The translations under genes and the position numbers were made by a program. Below are positions 27,623-35,482 of a DNA stretch of 43,867 nucleotides, piece by piece. How positions within the stretch are numbered: position 1 is the first letter of the stretch; every line of letters begins with the position of its first letter. Under the pieces are notes generated by a model, which was not told the DNA's origin, did no database searches, and saw nothing but the letters and a program-made list of their open reading frames with translations. Source of the DNA: a bacterium (GTDB lineage: Bacteria; Armatimonadota; UBA5829); assembly GCA_021372295.1 (NCBI GenBank), contig JAJFUS010000002.1:1-43867 (forward strand). The letters run 5' to 3'.

Positions 27623-27703
27623 AAAGCCCTCACCTCCTCGGTTTGATTGGATGTGAGGTTGAGCGAATTATGGTCCAATGACCGACTTTCGTATTCGATC
27701 CAA

Positions 27704-28327
27704 CTACTCTTGTAAAAGTTCATCAATTGCTTTGTTAATTACTTCCCAGCCGAATCCCCGCCGTCTCAGCAGAGAACTCAGTCTATTCTTCAAATTCGGG
27801 TCGCCTCTGTCGGCTTTGCCCAGTCTTTTTTCTGCAACTGAAATTGCCAGTTGCAACTGGGTGTCTTCATCAAGACCTTCCAGCGCTTCCTCAACGGTTG
27901 ACGCATCCACGCCCTTCGACCGCAGTTCCCACGCCAGTCTGGTCTTGCCCATAGGTTTAGCCGCCGTCCGCGATTTGACCCAGTCCCGGCTGAACTTCCC
28001 ATCATCTAGAAGCCCGCCGCCGGACAGTTGCTCTATTACTTCCTCCACTATATCTTCGGGATAGTCTTTTGCGATAAGTCTCTTCCGAACCTCGGCTTTC
28101 GACCTGTCGCGATAACCCAGAAGCCTATATGCGCTTTCGCGAGCCTTTCTCAAGTCCTCGGCCCGCAGGATTTCCACCAGTCGATCCTCATCGAACGACT
28201 GTCCCACCCCAAGTCCTAGCGCAATCACGACATCTTCATGCACGCCGACCAGAAATTCGCCGTCCACGAAGATAGATCTTCTGTAACCGCGCCTTTTTTG
28301 CGCTTCAATCGCTGTGATTGCGCCCAC
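27704..28327 (-). CDS. recX: Regulatory protein RecX
   Basis: A 207-residue protein, normal to slightly long for RecX, which binds RecA filaments and limits recombinase activity. It is all helical with three-helix repeats. Recognisable parts are the N-terminal strand region (RRSIFVDGEFLVGVHEDVVIALGL), ARESAYRLLGYRDRSKAEVRKRL, GLLDDGKFSRDWVKSR and WELRSKGVD. The start is GTG 28327, only 6 bases after the recA stop, and the recA-recX pair is a common operon. Confidence 0.93.
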   Translation of the reverse strand: MGAITAIEAQKRRGYRRSIFVDGEFLVGVHEDVVIALGLGVGQSFDEDRLVEILRAEDLRKARESAYRLLGYRDRSKAEVRKRLIAKDYPEDIVEEVIEQLSGGGLLDDGKFSRDWVKSRTAAKPMGKTRLAWELRSKGVDASTVEEALEGLDEDTQLQLAISVAEKRLGKADRGDPNLKNRLSSLLRRRGFGWEVINKAIDELLQE

Positions 28328-28333
28328 TTATCT

Positions 28334-29356
28334 TTACTCAATTACAGCCGGTTCGGGTTCCACGGATGCGGCATCTTCTCCGGAATTGACCGTGCGAATC
28401 TGCGCTTCAAGATCGGCCATAAGCTGCGGATTGCTCTCAAGATACGTCTTGGCATTTTCTCTGCCCTGTCCCAGACGCTGCTCGCCGCAAGTGAACCACG
28501 TGCCGGTTTTCGTCACGAAGCCCATGTCGGTAGCAATGTCGAGAATGCTGCCGCTCTTGGATATGCCTTTGCCGAACATAATGTCGAACTCCGCGTCTCT
28601 GAACGGCGGCCCGACCTTGTTCTTGGCCACTTTCACCTTAACTCGAGTGCCGACTGCTTCGCCGCTCACTTTAAGCGTCTCGATCCGCCGCACTTCCAGT
28701 CTCACACTGGACCAGAACTTCAAAGCTCTGCCGCCGGGTGTGGTCTCGGGATTGCCGAACATAACCCCGATCTTTTCGCGAATCTGATTGATGAATATTG
28801 CGGCTGTGTTCGATTTCGATACCGATCCGCCGATCTTTCTCAAGGCCTGCGACATCAGCCTCGCCTGAAGGCCCATGTGCGAGTCGCCCATATCGCCCTC
28901 GATCTCGGATTTGGGTACCAGAGCCGCCACCGAGTCGAGCACGACGATATCCACCGCGCCGCTTCGAATCAGCGCATCCATAATTTCCAGTGCTTCTTCA
29001 CCAGTTGATGGCTGTGAGACCAGCAGCGCGTCCACATCCACGCCCAGCTGTCGGGCGTAATCGGCGTCCACCGAGTGTTCGGCGTCCACAAACGCGGCCA
29101 CTCCTCCGGCCTTCTGCGCTTCGGCAATTACATGATAGGCCAGAGTCGTCTTTCCAGACGATTCCTGCCCGTATATTTCCGTGATTCTTCCCCGCGGAAT
29201 GCCTCCCGCGCCCAGCGCCATGTCCAGCGCGATGGCTCCAGTGGGAATCACACTTACATCAAATCGCGGCTTCTCCCCAAGACGAATTATGGAGCCGCGT
29301 CCGAACTGCTTCTCGATCTGCGCCATTGCCATATCCAGCGCTTTTGCTTTGTCCAT
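28334..29356 (-). CDS. recA: Recombinase RecA
   Basis: 340 residues from ATG 29356, the family's usual start ([23 protein letters not shown]), with AAGGAG 7 bases upstream. RecA forms filaments on single-stranded DNA, pairs homologous strands and triggers LexA cleavage. The Walker [10 protein letters not shown], Walker [12 protein letters not shown], the DNA-binding loops ([18 protein letters not shown], and [22 protein letters not shown]) and the C-terminal domain are intact. No standard SOS box is visible upstream; instead there are a palindrome at the start codon and a repeat element. The gene lies between recX and thpR. Confidence 0.97.
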   Translation of the reverse strand: MDKAKALDMAMAQIEKQFGRGSIIRLGEKPRFDVSVIPTGAIALDMALGAGGIPRGRITEIYGQESSGKTTLAYHVIAEAQKAGGVAAFVDAEHSVDADYARQLGVDVDALLVSQPSTGEEALEIMDALIRSGAVDIVVLDSVAALVPKSEIEGDMGDSHMGLQARLMSQALRKIGGSVSKSNTAAIFINQIREKIGVMFGNPETTPGGRALKFWSSVRLEVRRIETLKVSGEAVGTRVKVKVAKNKVGPPFRDAEFDIMFGKGISKSGSILDIATDMGFVTKTGTWFTCGEQRLGQGRENAKTYLESNPQLMADLEAQIRTVNSGEDAASVEPEPAVIE

Positions 29357-29370
29357 AAGGAGACTCCTTA
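29356..29370. promoter_or_regulatory. Perfect palindrome covering the recA ribosome binding site
   Basis: TAAGGAG-A-CTCCTTA (29356-29370) is a perfect 15-bp palindrome. It contains the recA Shine-Dalgarno sequence and ends at the A of its ATG. It could bind a protein as DNA or hide the ribosome binding site in mRNA, but the one-base centre makes a tight RNA hairpin unlikely at full length. Confidence 0.35.
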
Positions 29371-29374
29371 AAAG

Positions 29375-29426
29375 CTGAGAGCTAAGAGTGGAAAGCCAAG
29401 AGCCCGGACTCACTGCTTCTCAGTCA
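29375..29426. repeat. 52-bp dispersed repeat, copy A (upstream of recA)
   Basis: This 52-bp element begins CTGAGAGC and ends CTCAGTCA, giving partly complementary ends. It matches copy B at 41570-41621 at 40 of 52 positions with no gaps. Outside a six-base variable centre (29413-29418) all six differences are transitions. Within it, AGCTAAGAG and AGCCAAGAG recur with a 14-nt period. It sits in the short gap between thpR and recA. Confidence 0.75.
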
Positions 29427-29445
29427 TCTATATGTCAGATACACA

Positions 29446-30015
29446 TCAATGCATTAATTTAATGACTCGAATTGGCGTATAGGTTGGGCCTTCGCGCCCC
29501 AATTCACTTTGCATTAAGGCCACGCCAGATACTCTCTGAATGCCGAGATTGTCTGCGTCCACTTTTCCAATTCCTTCGGCAAGCGCGCGTAAAAACCTGC
29601 TTGTCTTTACTCTGCCGATTGTAATATGCGCTTTGAACGACTTCTCTTCCTTTTCAAAGCCCAACTCAGAAAGTTTCTTGTCAATCGAAGACGCAAGTTC
29701 AACCATCTTCTCGCATCCATCACTGCTTCCGACCCACACAACTCTGGCTCTAGCCGGGTTTGGAAACGCCCCCACACCAGATATAGCCAGGTCGAATGCC
29801 GAAAAACCCTGAACTGCTTCTTCGAGCGCCGCGATAACCTGCGACATATTGTCCTCGCGGACATCTCCGAGAAATTTGAGGGTGATGTGGAAGTTTTCGG
29901 GCGCGACCCATTTCACGTCCGGGGCGAGCTTCTTGACCTGACTCTGAACCTCAGCGACCTTGCGCCTTATGTCCTCGTCGATCAAAACTGCTGCGAATGT
30001 GCGGATAACTTTCAT
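29446..30015 (-). CDS. thpR: RNA 2',3'-cyclic phosphodiesterase (LigT/ThpR)
   Basis: A 189-residue protein of the 2H phosphoesterase superfamily, once called 2'-5' RNA ligase. Both catalytic HxTx motifs are visible, HITL (in NFHITLKFLGDV, about residues 43-46) and HITI (in KAHITIGRVK, about 129-132). It opens 2',3'-cyclic phosphates on RNA. Its ATG overlaps the cinA stop by four bases (ATGA), so it is translationally coupled to cinA. The cinA-thpR-recA order is common. Confidence 0.93.
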   Translation of the reverse strand: MKVIRTFAAVLIDEDIRRKVAEVQSQVKKLAPDVKWVAPENFHITLKFLGDVREDNMSQVIAALEEAVQGFSAFDLAISGVGAFPNPARARVVWVGSSDGCEKMVELASSIDKKLSELGFEKEEKSFKAHITIGRVKTSRFLRALAEGIGKVDADNLGIQRVSGVALMQSELGREGPTYTPIRVIKLMH

Positions 30016-31259
30016 GTGTTTACCGCCAAGAAAGTCCTGAGCATGTCCAATGCCGCCTGAGACGATCTCAGCTTCACGTCGACCCTGGTTCCGGCAAACT
30101 GATGCCGCTGGGCGATGGTACCCGCACCACTTGCGAGAGCCATATACACCAAACCAATGGGTTTTTCGGGCGTTCCTCCGGCCGGGCCAGCTATCCCAGT
30201 CACCGAGACAGCCACATCTACTCCCAACTTTCGCCTTGCGCCCTCGGCCATCGAGCGAGCTGTTTGTTCGCTGACGGCTCCATATTCGATCAACAACCGC
30301 TCATCGACGCCCAAAATATTCATCTTGGCCTCATTGCTGTAGCTGACTACACCGGCCATAAACGTCGCCGAGCTTCCAGGTATATCCGTTATCCGATTCG
30401 CAATAAGCCCGCCCGTACAGCTTTCGGCCAACGCCAAAGTAAGCCCGCGCCGTACCAGCGTTTTCACAACCACTTGCTCAAGCGTCTGGCCGTCACGGCC
30501 AAACACCCTGTCACCCAACAGTTCAACGATCCTGCGATCCATTTCGTCGATCAGCTTATCCGCCTCTACGACATTTGCCGCATTGGCGGTGATTCTCAAC
30601 TGCACTTCGCCCAGGCTTGCGTAAGGAGCCACAGTCGGGTTCGTGCTCTTTAGGAGGCGCTTGATCGTATCTTCGACACTCGATTCGCCAAGCCCTACCA
30701 CCCGCAAAATTCTCGATCTTATTATACCAGATTCGCTGCCGACGCGCTCCCGCAGATACGGCAACACTCGTTCGCAGACCATAGGAATAAATTCCCTTGG
30801 CGGCCCCGGCAAAACGATAATCGCTTTGCCGCTTTCCGTCTCAAATACAGCGCCTGGAGCCGTCCCGAGCGGGTTGGGCAAAATCTTTCCCCGCACCGGC
30901 CCCATAGCCTGCTTGAGATTGTTTTCGGGCATTTCGATGCCCCTGGCAGCGAAGAACTCGCGCATGTGCCGCGCCGACTCTTCGTCTATGACCATCTCGT
31001 CGCCGACGAGTTTTGCCACGGTCTCTTTAGTCAGATCGTCCTGAGTCGGCCCCAGTCCGCCGATTGTAAATACGATATCCGAGCGTGACAACGCAAGTTT
31101 GAGCGCTTCGGTCAATCTGGACTCGTTGTCTCCGACGGTGGTCCGGTGGTGCATTGTTATGCCGAAATCCGGCAAAAGCCTGGAAAGATATGGGGCATTC
31201 GTATCCACGATCTGCCCAAGCAACAATTCTGTGCCGACCGACACTATCTCCGCACGCAC
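30012..31259 (-). CDS. cinA: CinA family nicotinamide-nucleotide amidohydrolase / competence-damage protein
   Basis: 415 residues from GTG 31259. GGAGG directly abuts an ATG at 31265, which is too close; the GTG two codons on has 6-base spacing and gives the typical CinA start (RAEIVSVGTELLLGQIVDTNA). The N-terminal MoCF-like COG1058 domain (about 1-170, GGLGPTQDDLTKE) has pyrophosphatase activity in relatives. The C-terminal PncC-like domain (about 250-415, ALAESCTGGLIANRITDIPGSSATFMAGVVSYSNEAK, GIAGPAGGTPEKPIGLVY) deamidates nicotinamide mononucleotide in NAD recycling. Confidence 0.93.
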   Translation of the reverse strand: MRAEIVSVGTELLLGQIVDTNAPYLSRLLPDFGITMHHRTTVGDNESRLTEALKLALSRSDIVFTIGGLGPTQDDLTKETVAKLVGDEMVIDEESARHMREFFAARGIEMPENNLKQAMGPVRGKILPNPLGTAPGAVFETESGKAIIVLPGPPREFIPMVCERVLPYLRERVGSESGIIRSRILRVVGLGESSVEDTIKRLLKSTNPTVAPYASLGEVQLRITANAANVVEADKLIDEMDRRIVELLGDRVFGRDGQTLEQVVVKTLVRRGLTLALAESCTGGLIANRITDIPGSSATFMAGVVSYSNEAKMNILGVDERLLIEYGAVSEQTARSMAEGARRKLGVDVAVSVTGIAGPAGGTPEKPIGLVYMALASGAGTIAQRHQFAGTRVDVKLRSSQAALDMLRTFLAVNT

Positions 31260-31336
31260 TGGCATCCTCCACAAGATTACCTTTATTATAACCCATGCGG
31301 CGATGGGGTGGCAACCTTGACGGTGAGCGGTTTTAT

Positions 31337-31365
31337 TTGCCGCGGGGTATTGGGCGTGGTATAAT
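31337..31365 (+). promoter_or_regulatory. Sigma-70-type promoter of ftsH
   Basis: TTGCCG at 31337-31342 and perfect TATAAT at 31360-31365, spacer 17 bp. The predicted start near 31372 lies after an apparent GTG start at 31369, which supports the downstream GTG 31405 as the true ftsH start. Confidence 0.7.
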
Positions 31366-31404
31366 CTAGTGTGCGAATCCATCCGCACTGGAGGAACTGG
31401 AACA

Positions 31405-33342
31405 GTGAATCGACACATCAAAAACATAGCTTTCGTAGCATTTATCGCACTTATAATTGTTGTTCTGATGCGTGGCGGGCATTTTGCGCAGACCACTGCA
31501 CCCACCAAGACCGTTGCCTACTCAGCCGCATGGAAGCAGGTTGATAAGGGCGATGTCACAAGCGGCACGTTCAAGAAAGATCAGTTTCTTTACGAGGTCA
31601 AGAAAGGCGACAAATTCGTCACCAACCTCGACCCAAACGCGCCGGAGGAACAATCCAAGTTCATGGATCACCTGCGTGAACATAATGTGAAATTCAATGT
31701 GGACAGGCCGTTCATATCAGACGGGATGATGTCCGTTATTTTCACCATTCTCCTGCCGTTTGGAGCTTTGGTGGTGCTGTACATGTTGTTTATGAGACAG
31801 GCCCAATCGGGTGGCAATCAGGCGATGTCTTTTGGGCGAAGTCGAGCGAAACGGCTCAATGAAAACGTCCCGAAAGTCACGTTTGATGACGTCGCGGGAG
31901 TCGAAGAGGCCAAGCAGGAACTGGAAGAAGTTGTCGAGTTTCTTAAGAACTCCAAAAAATTCGTGGCTTTGGGGGCGAAAATTCCCAAGGGTGTGCTTCT
32001 GCTGGGACCTCCAGGATGCGGCAAGACTCTGCTTGCTCGCGCAATCGCGGGTGAGGCCGGAGTGCCGTTCTTCCATATAAGCGGATCGGACTTCGTCGAG
32101 ATGTTTGTCGGTGTAGGCGCGTCCCGCGTGCGAGACCTCTTCGATACGGCCAAGGCCAATCGCCCAAGTCTGATCTTCATTGACGAGATCGACGCCGTAG
32201 GCCGACAGCGAGGCGCAGGACTCGGCGGCGGTCATGACGAGCGCGAGCAGACTCTGAACCAACTGCTTGTCGAGATGGACGGCTTCGACCCCAACTCGGG
32301 CGTCATACTCATCGCGGCCACAAACAGGCCGGACGTGCTTGACCCGGCTATTTTGCGTCCCGGCCGGTTCGACAGGCGCGTGACTGTGGACAACCCCGAC
32401 GCAAACGGCCGCGAAGCTATCCTGAACGTGCACATCAAGGGCAAACCGCTTGCGGATGATGTCAATATCAACAGCCTGGCTCGCAGGACTCCGGGGTTCT
32501 CTGGCGCTGATTTGGCGAACCTCGTGAACGAGGCCGCTTTGCTCGCCGCCAGACGTGAGCAGACTAAAATATTCATGGCCGATTTTGAAGATTCCATCGA
32601 CCGTGTAATTGCCGGCCCCGAGCGCAAGAGCAGGCTTATCAGCGATAAAGAAAAGGAAATGGTAGCCTATCACGAAGTGGGTCACGCGATAGTCGGTGAG
32701 CTTCTGCCGAATGCCGATCCGGTGCACAAGGTCTCGATCCTGCCCAGGGGTATGGCTTTGGGCTACACGATCATGCTGCCCGCTCAGGACAAATATCTGA
32801 CCACAAAGAGCGAGCTTCTAGATGATGTCGCCGGGCTTTTGGGCGGAAGAGTCGCTGAAGAGATCATTTTCGGCGAAATGTCTACAGGCGCGCACAACGA
32901 CCTGGAACGCGCTACCGAGACTGTCCGCGCCATGGTCTGTGAGTACGGCATGAGCGACAGCATCGGGCCGCTCACCGTGGGTAAGCGTCACGGCAACCCG
33001 TTCCTTGGCCGCGATGTTATGGAAGACCGCAACTATAGCGAAGAAATCGCCCAGCGGATCGACAAAGAAATCCGATCCACAATGGACGCCGCTTATGAGC
33101 GTGCGCGAGGCATTCTGCTGGACAACCGCCAGAAGATGGATTCCATAGTCAAAGTCCTGCTTGAAAAAGAGACTCTGGAGCGCGAGGAGTTCGAGGCCTT
33201 GATGGAAGGTGCAACGCTTGAGGTTAAGTCGGAAGATACTTCGCCCAGACCTCCATCTGAGACCGAAACAACCGGTTCGACGGACGAGAAAGTGGAGATC
33301 AAGCCCGATACAAAGCCCAGGCTTGAACCCGGAATGGCATAG
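31405..33342 (+). CDS. ftsH: ATP-dependent zinc metalloprotease FtsH
   Basis: 645 residues from GTG 31405, about 10 bases after GGAGG. FtsH is a membrane-bound AAA+ protease that removes misassembled membrane proteins and short-lived regulators. Two transmembrane segments (about 5-22 and 112-130) flank a periplasmic domain. The AAA domain has Walker A GPPGCGKT (201-208), Walker B LIFIDEID and the second region of homology ([21 protein letters not shown]). The zinc site is HEVGH (423-427), with the ligand Asp in '[10 protein letters not shown]'. The C-terminal tail is acidic and Pro-rich, as usual. It diverges from cinA. Confidence 0.97.
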   Translation: MNRHIKNIAFVAFIALIIVVLMRGGHFAQTTAPTKTVAYSAAWKQVDKGDVTSGTFKKDQFLYEVKKGDKFVTNLDPNAPEEQSKFMDHLREHNVKFNVDRPFISDGMMSVIFTILLPFGALVVLYMLFMRQAQSGGNQAMSFGRSRAKRLNENVPKVTFDDVAGVEEAKQELEEVVEFLKNSKKFVALGAKIPKGVLLLGPPGCGKTLLARAIAGEAGVPFFHISGSDFVEMFVGVGASRVRDLFDTAKANRPSLIFIDEIDAVGRQRGAGLGGGHDEREQTLNQLLVEMDGFDPNSGVILIAATNRPDVLDPAILRPGRFDRRVTVDNPDANGREAILNVHIKGKPLADDVNINSLARRTPGFSGADLANLVNEAALLAARREQTKIFMADFEDSIDRVIAGPERKSRLISDKEKEMVAYHEVGHAIVGELLPNADPVHKVSILPRGMALGYTIMLPAQDKYLTTKSELLDDVAGLLGGRVAEEIIFGEMSTGAHNDLERATETVRAMVCEYGMSDSIGPLTVGKRHGNPFLGRDVMEDRNYSEEIAQRIDKEIRSTMDAAYERARGILLDNRQKMDSIVKVLLEKETLEREEFEALMEGATLEVKSEDTSPRPPSETETTGSTDEKVEIKPDTKPRLEPGMA

Positions 33343-33365
33343 ACTAACAATTGGTGGTCATTAGG

Positions 33366-33400
33366 AGAGGTCGAGACACTTCGTTTCGGCCTCTTTTTGT
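33366..33400 (+). terminator. Intrinsic terminator after ftsH
   Basis: AGAGGTCGA (33366-33374) pairs with TCGGCCTCT (33386-33394), with one T-G pair, around GACACTTCGTT, and is followed by TTTTGTTTT. It isolates ftsH from the SIR2-TPR gene. The rest of the gap up to 33548 contains only AT-rich sequence and one small inverted repeat. Confidence 0.85.
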
Positions 33401-33502
33401 TTTGCTGATCTATCATGAGTAATCTCGATGCGAAAAAAAGAGGGATTTTGCGATTGTTGCGATAATTCTTGTATGTCAGGCAAGCTGTTTTTGAATCTAT
33501 GG

Positions 33503-33530
33503 CTGGCTAATGCTAACATTTCAGAGCCAG
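33503..33530 (+). promoter_or_regulatory. Inverted repeat in the leader of the SIR2-TPR gene
   Basis: CTGGCT (33503-33508) and AGCCAG (33525-33530) form a 6-bp inverted repeat with a 16-base centre, followed by TTTT, 14 bases before the ATG. It could be an attenuator or an operator. No convincing promoter pair is visible in this AT-rich leader. Confidence 0.3.
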
Positions 33531-33548
33531 TTTTGAGAGTGTGTTGAT

Positions 33549-35450
33549 ATGCAGAGAGACATACAGGATATCGTGGATGCGCTTAAGAACAGGAAAGGGT
33601 GCACGCTGCTCATAGGGGCCGGCTGCTCCGTGACTGCTGGCATTCCTGCTGCATCAGGAGTTGTAGAATGCATTAGAAAACGGCATCCAGCCGCCCATAA
33701 TCGGGCGGAGCCAAAGACATACCCAAGCTGCATGGCGCAACTCACCTTGGGTCACAGACGAGGACTGATCGGCGAGATCATCAAAAATGCACAGATTAAC
33801 TGGGCGCATATCGCCATTGCGCAGCTTATAAGTAATGGATACGTCGACCGGGTACTAACTACAAATTTCGACCCATTAGTTGTTCGCGCTTGTGCGCTGA
33901 TTCACGAATTTCCCGCAGTATATGATTTTGCCGCATCTCAATACTTCAACCCTGCATACGTATCCAGACCCTCTGTGTTTTACTTGCATGGTCAAAGCAC
34001 GGGATTTGTGTTGATGAATACGCAAAAAGAATGCGAAGAACACGCGAAGCGTATGGAACCCGTTTTCAGCGAAGCTGGAAAGGGCAGAGTGTGGATAGTG
34101 GTTGGCTACAGCGGAGAAAGCGATCCGGTATTTGAACATTTGGCAAACGTTGAACGTTTCGATTATGGTCTCTTTTGGGTGTGTTACAAGGATGAGGCGC
34201 CAGGCAAACATGTAAGTGAGCAATTACTTGTAGACGGAAAAGATGCATTCCAGGTAAACGGGTTCGATGCGGACAGTTTCTTTGTAACATTGGCTCGTGA
34301 ACTAGATTGTTTTCCGCCGGATTACATTAGAAAACCGTTTACTCATTTGGATAACATGATGCAGACTCTAACGACATTCTCGTTTCCAGGCCAAGAAGGT
34401 GAACTGGACATAACCGCTGAGGCCAGGGAAATGATACGCGCTGCCGCAGATAAGTACGAAAACGCAAGCGAATCCTTTGACGGCAAGTCTGAATTCGACA
34501 GCGATGGCAGTAGTGCTCTTGAGGTTGTGTCCGCATTGCTGGAGGGGGACTACGACAAGGCCATCTCTGCTGGAGAAAGCCTCCTCGCGCAAAATGACGC
34601 CCTTGCATGGTCTTACGTTATGAGTGGTAATGCTCTTGGCGATCAGGCAAAGACAAAACAAGACGACGAATCTGATCAACTCTTTGCACAAGCATACGAG
34701 AAATATGAGTCTGCTCTGAAAATCAAGCCAGACATGCACGAGGCACTCAATAACTGGGGTGTGGCTCTCGGCAACCAGGCAAAGACAAAACAAGGTGAGG
34801 AATCTGATCAACTGTTTGCACAGGCATACGAGAAGTATAACTCTGCTCTAAAAATCAAGCCGAACCTGCACGAGGCGCTCAATAACTGGGGTGTGGACCT
34901 GCGCAACCAAACAAAGACAAAACAAGGCGCGGAATCTGATCGACTCTTTGCGCAGGCGTACGAGAAATATGAGGCCGCTCTAAAAATCAAGCCGGATAAA
35001 CATGAGGCGCTCAAGAACTGGGGCACGGGCCTATGGAACCAGGCAATGATGAAACAAGGCGCAGAGTCTGATAAGCTCTTTGCGCAGGCGTACGAGAAGT
35101 ATGAGGCCGCCCTAAAAATCAAGCCGGACTCGCATGATGTGCTCAGCAACTGGGGCGTGACTCTATTAATCCAGGCAAAGACAAAACAAGGCGCGGATGC
35201 AGATTCGCTGCTTTCGCAGGCTCACGATAAACTTAGTGAAGCTGAATCTCTTGCACCGAATACCACAGTTTACAACATGGCCTGCTTGAGCGCTCTGCGG
35301 AACGACGAGGCTGGTTGTAGAGAGTGGCTGACCAGGGCTTTTGATGTGCATGCTTTGCCATCGCGTCGCCATATAGAGATTGATTCTGACCTGGATTCCA
35401 TGAGAGACAAGGACTGGTTCCAGGATATCCTGGCGCATGCCCCCGTCTAG
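33549..35450 (+). CDS. SIR2-family NADase-like domain fused to TPR repeats (candidate defence protein)
   Basis: A 633-residue protein. Residues 1-240 are a SIR2-like domain with all core motifs: the NAD-binding LLIGAGCSVTAGIP (20-33), TTNFD (104-108) with the conserved Asn106, YLHG (145-148) with catalytic-type His147, and GYSGESDP from residue 186. A linker (about 240-355) leads to five tandem 44-residue TPR-like units at 357-576 (QAKTKQG...LFAQAYEKYEAALKIKP). The last about 55 residues are a tail (CLSALRNDEAGCREWLTRAF). SIR2 domains in phage-defence proteins (Thoeris ThsA, DSR, Avs) usually destroy NAD. No known partner gene is present. The sequence looks AT-richer than its neighbours, and the ribosome binding site is weak. 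A defence role is inference. Confidence 0.85.
   Translation: MQRDIQDIVDALKNRKGCTLLIGAGCSVTAGIPAASGVVECIRKRHPAAHNRAEPKTYPSCMAQLTLGHRRGLIGEIIKNAQINWAHIAIAQLISNGYVDRVLTTNFDPLVVRACALIHEFPAVYDFAASQYFNPAYVSRPSVFYLHGQSTGFVLMNTQKECEEHAKRMEPVFSEAGKGRVWIVVGYSGESDPVFEHLANVERFDYGLFWVCYKDEAPGKHVSEQLLVDGKDAFQVNGFDADSFFVTLARELDCFPPDYIRKPFTHLDNMMQTLTTFSFPGQEGELDITAEAREMIRAAADKYENASESFDGKSEFDSDGSSALEVVSALLEGDYDKAISAGESLLAQNDALAWSYVMSGNALGDQAKTKQDDESDQLFAQAYEKYESALKIKPDMHEALNNWGVALGNQAKTKQGEESDQLFAQAYEKYNSALKIKPNLHEALNNWGVDLRNQTKTKQGAESDRLFAQAYEKYEAALKIKPDKHEALKNWGTGLWNQAMMKQGAESDKLFAQAYEKYEAALKIKPDSHDVLSNWGVTLLIQAKTKQGADADSLLSQAHDKLSEAESLAPNTTVYNMACLSALRNDEAGCREWLTRAFDVHALPSRRHIEIDSDLDSMRDKDWFQDILAHAPV
34617..35276 (+). 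repeat. Five tandem 132-bp TPR-coding units
   Basis: Units at 34617-34748, 34749-34880, 34881-35012, 35013-35144 and 35145-35276 each encode 44 residues. The middle units share long identical stretches of DNA around CAGGCAAAGACAAAACAAG and TTTGCGCAGGCGTACGAGAA. Similarity at the DNA level, including synonymous positions, points to recent duplication and possible unit gain or loss. Confidence 0.85.
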
Positions 35451-35482
35451 GTGTAGAGGCTCGCATTGGGGATTGAAATAGA

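Noticed and set aside
31369..31404. Upstream GTG start of ftsH at 31369
   Set aside because: It lies about 3 bases before the transcription start predicted from the TTGCCG/TATAAT promoter, and GGAGG lies downstream of it.
31266..31508. N-terminal extension of cinA to 31508
   Set aside because: It runs through the divergent ftsH promoter and has no CinA similarity.
34617..35276. Regular repeats that could suggest a CRISPR array
   Set aside because: The period is 132 bp, there are no short unique spacers, and the units are in-frame protein repeats.
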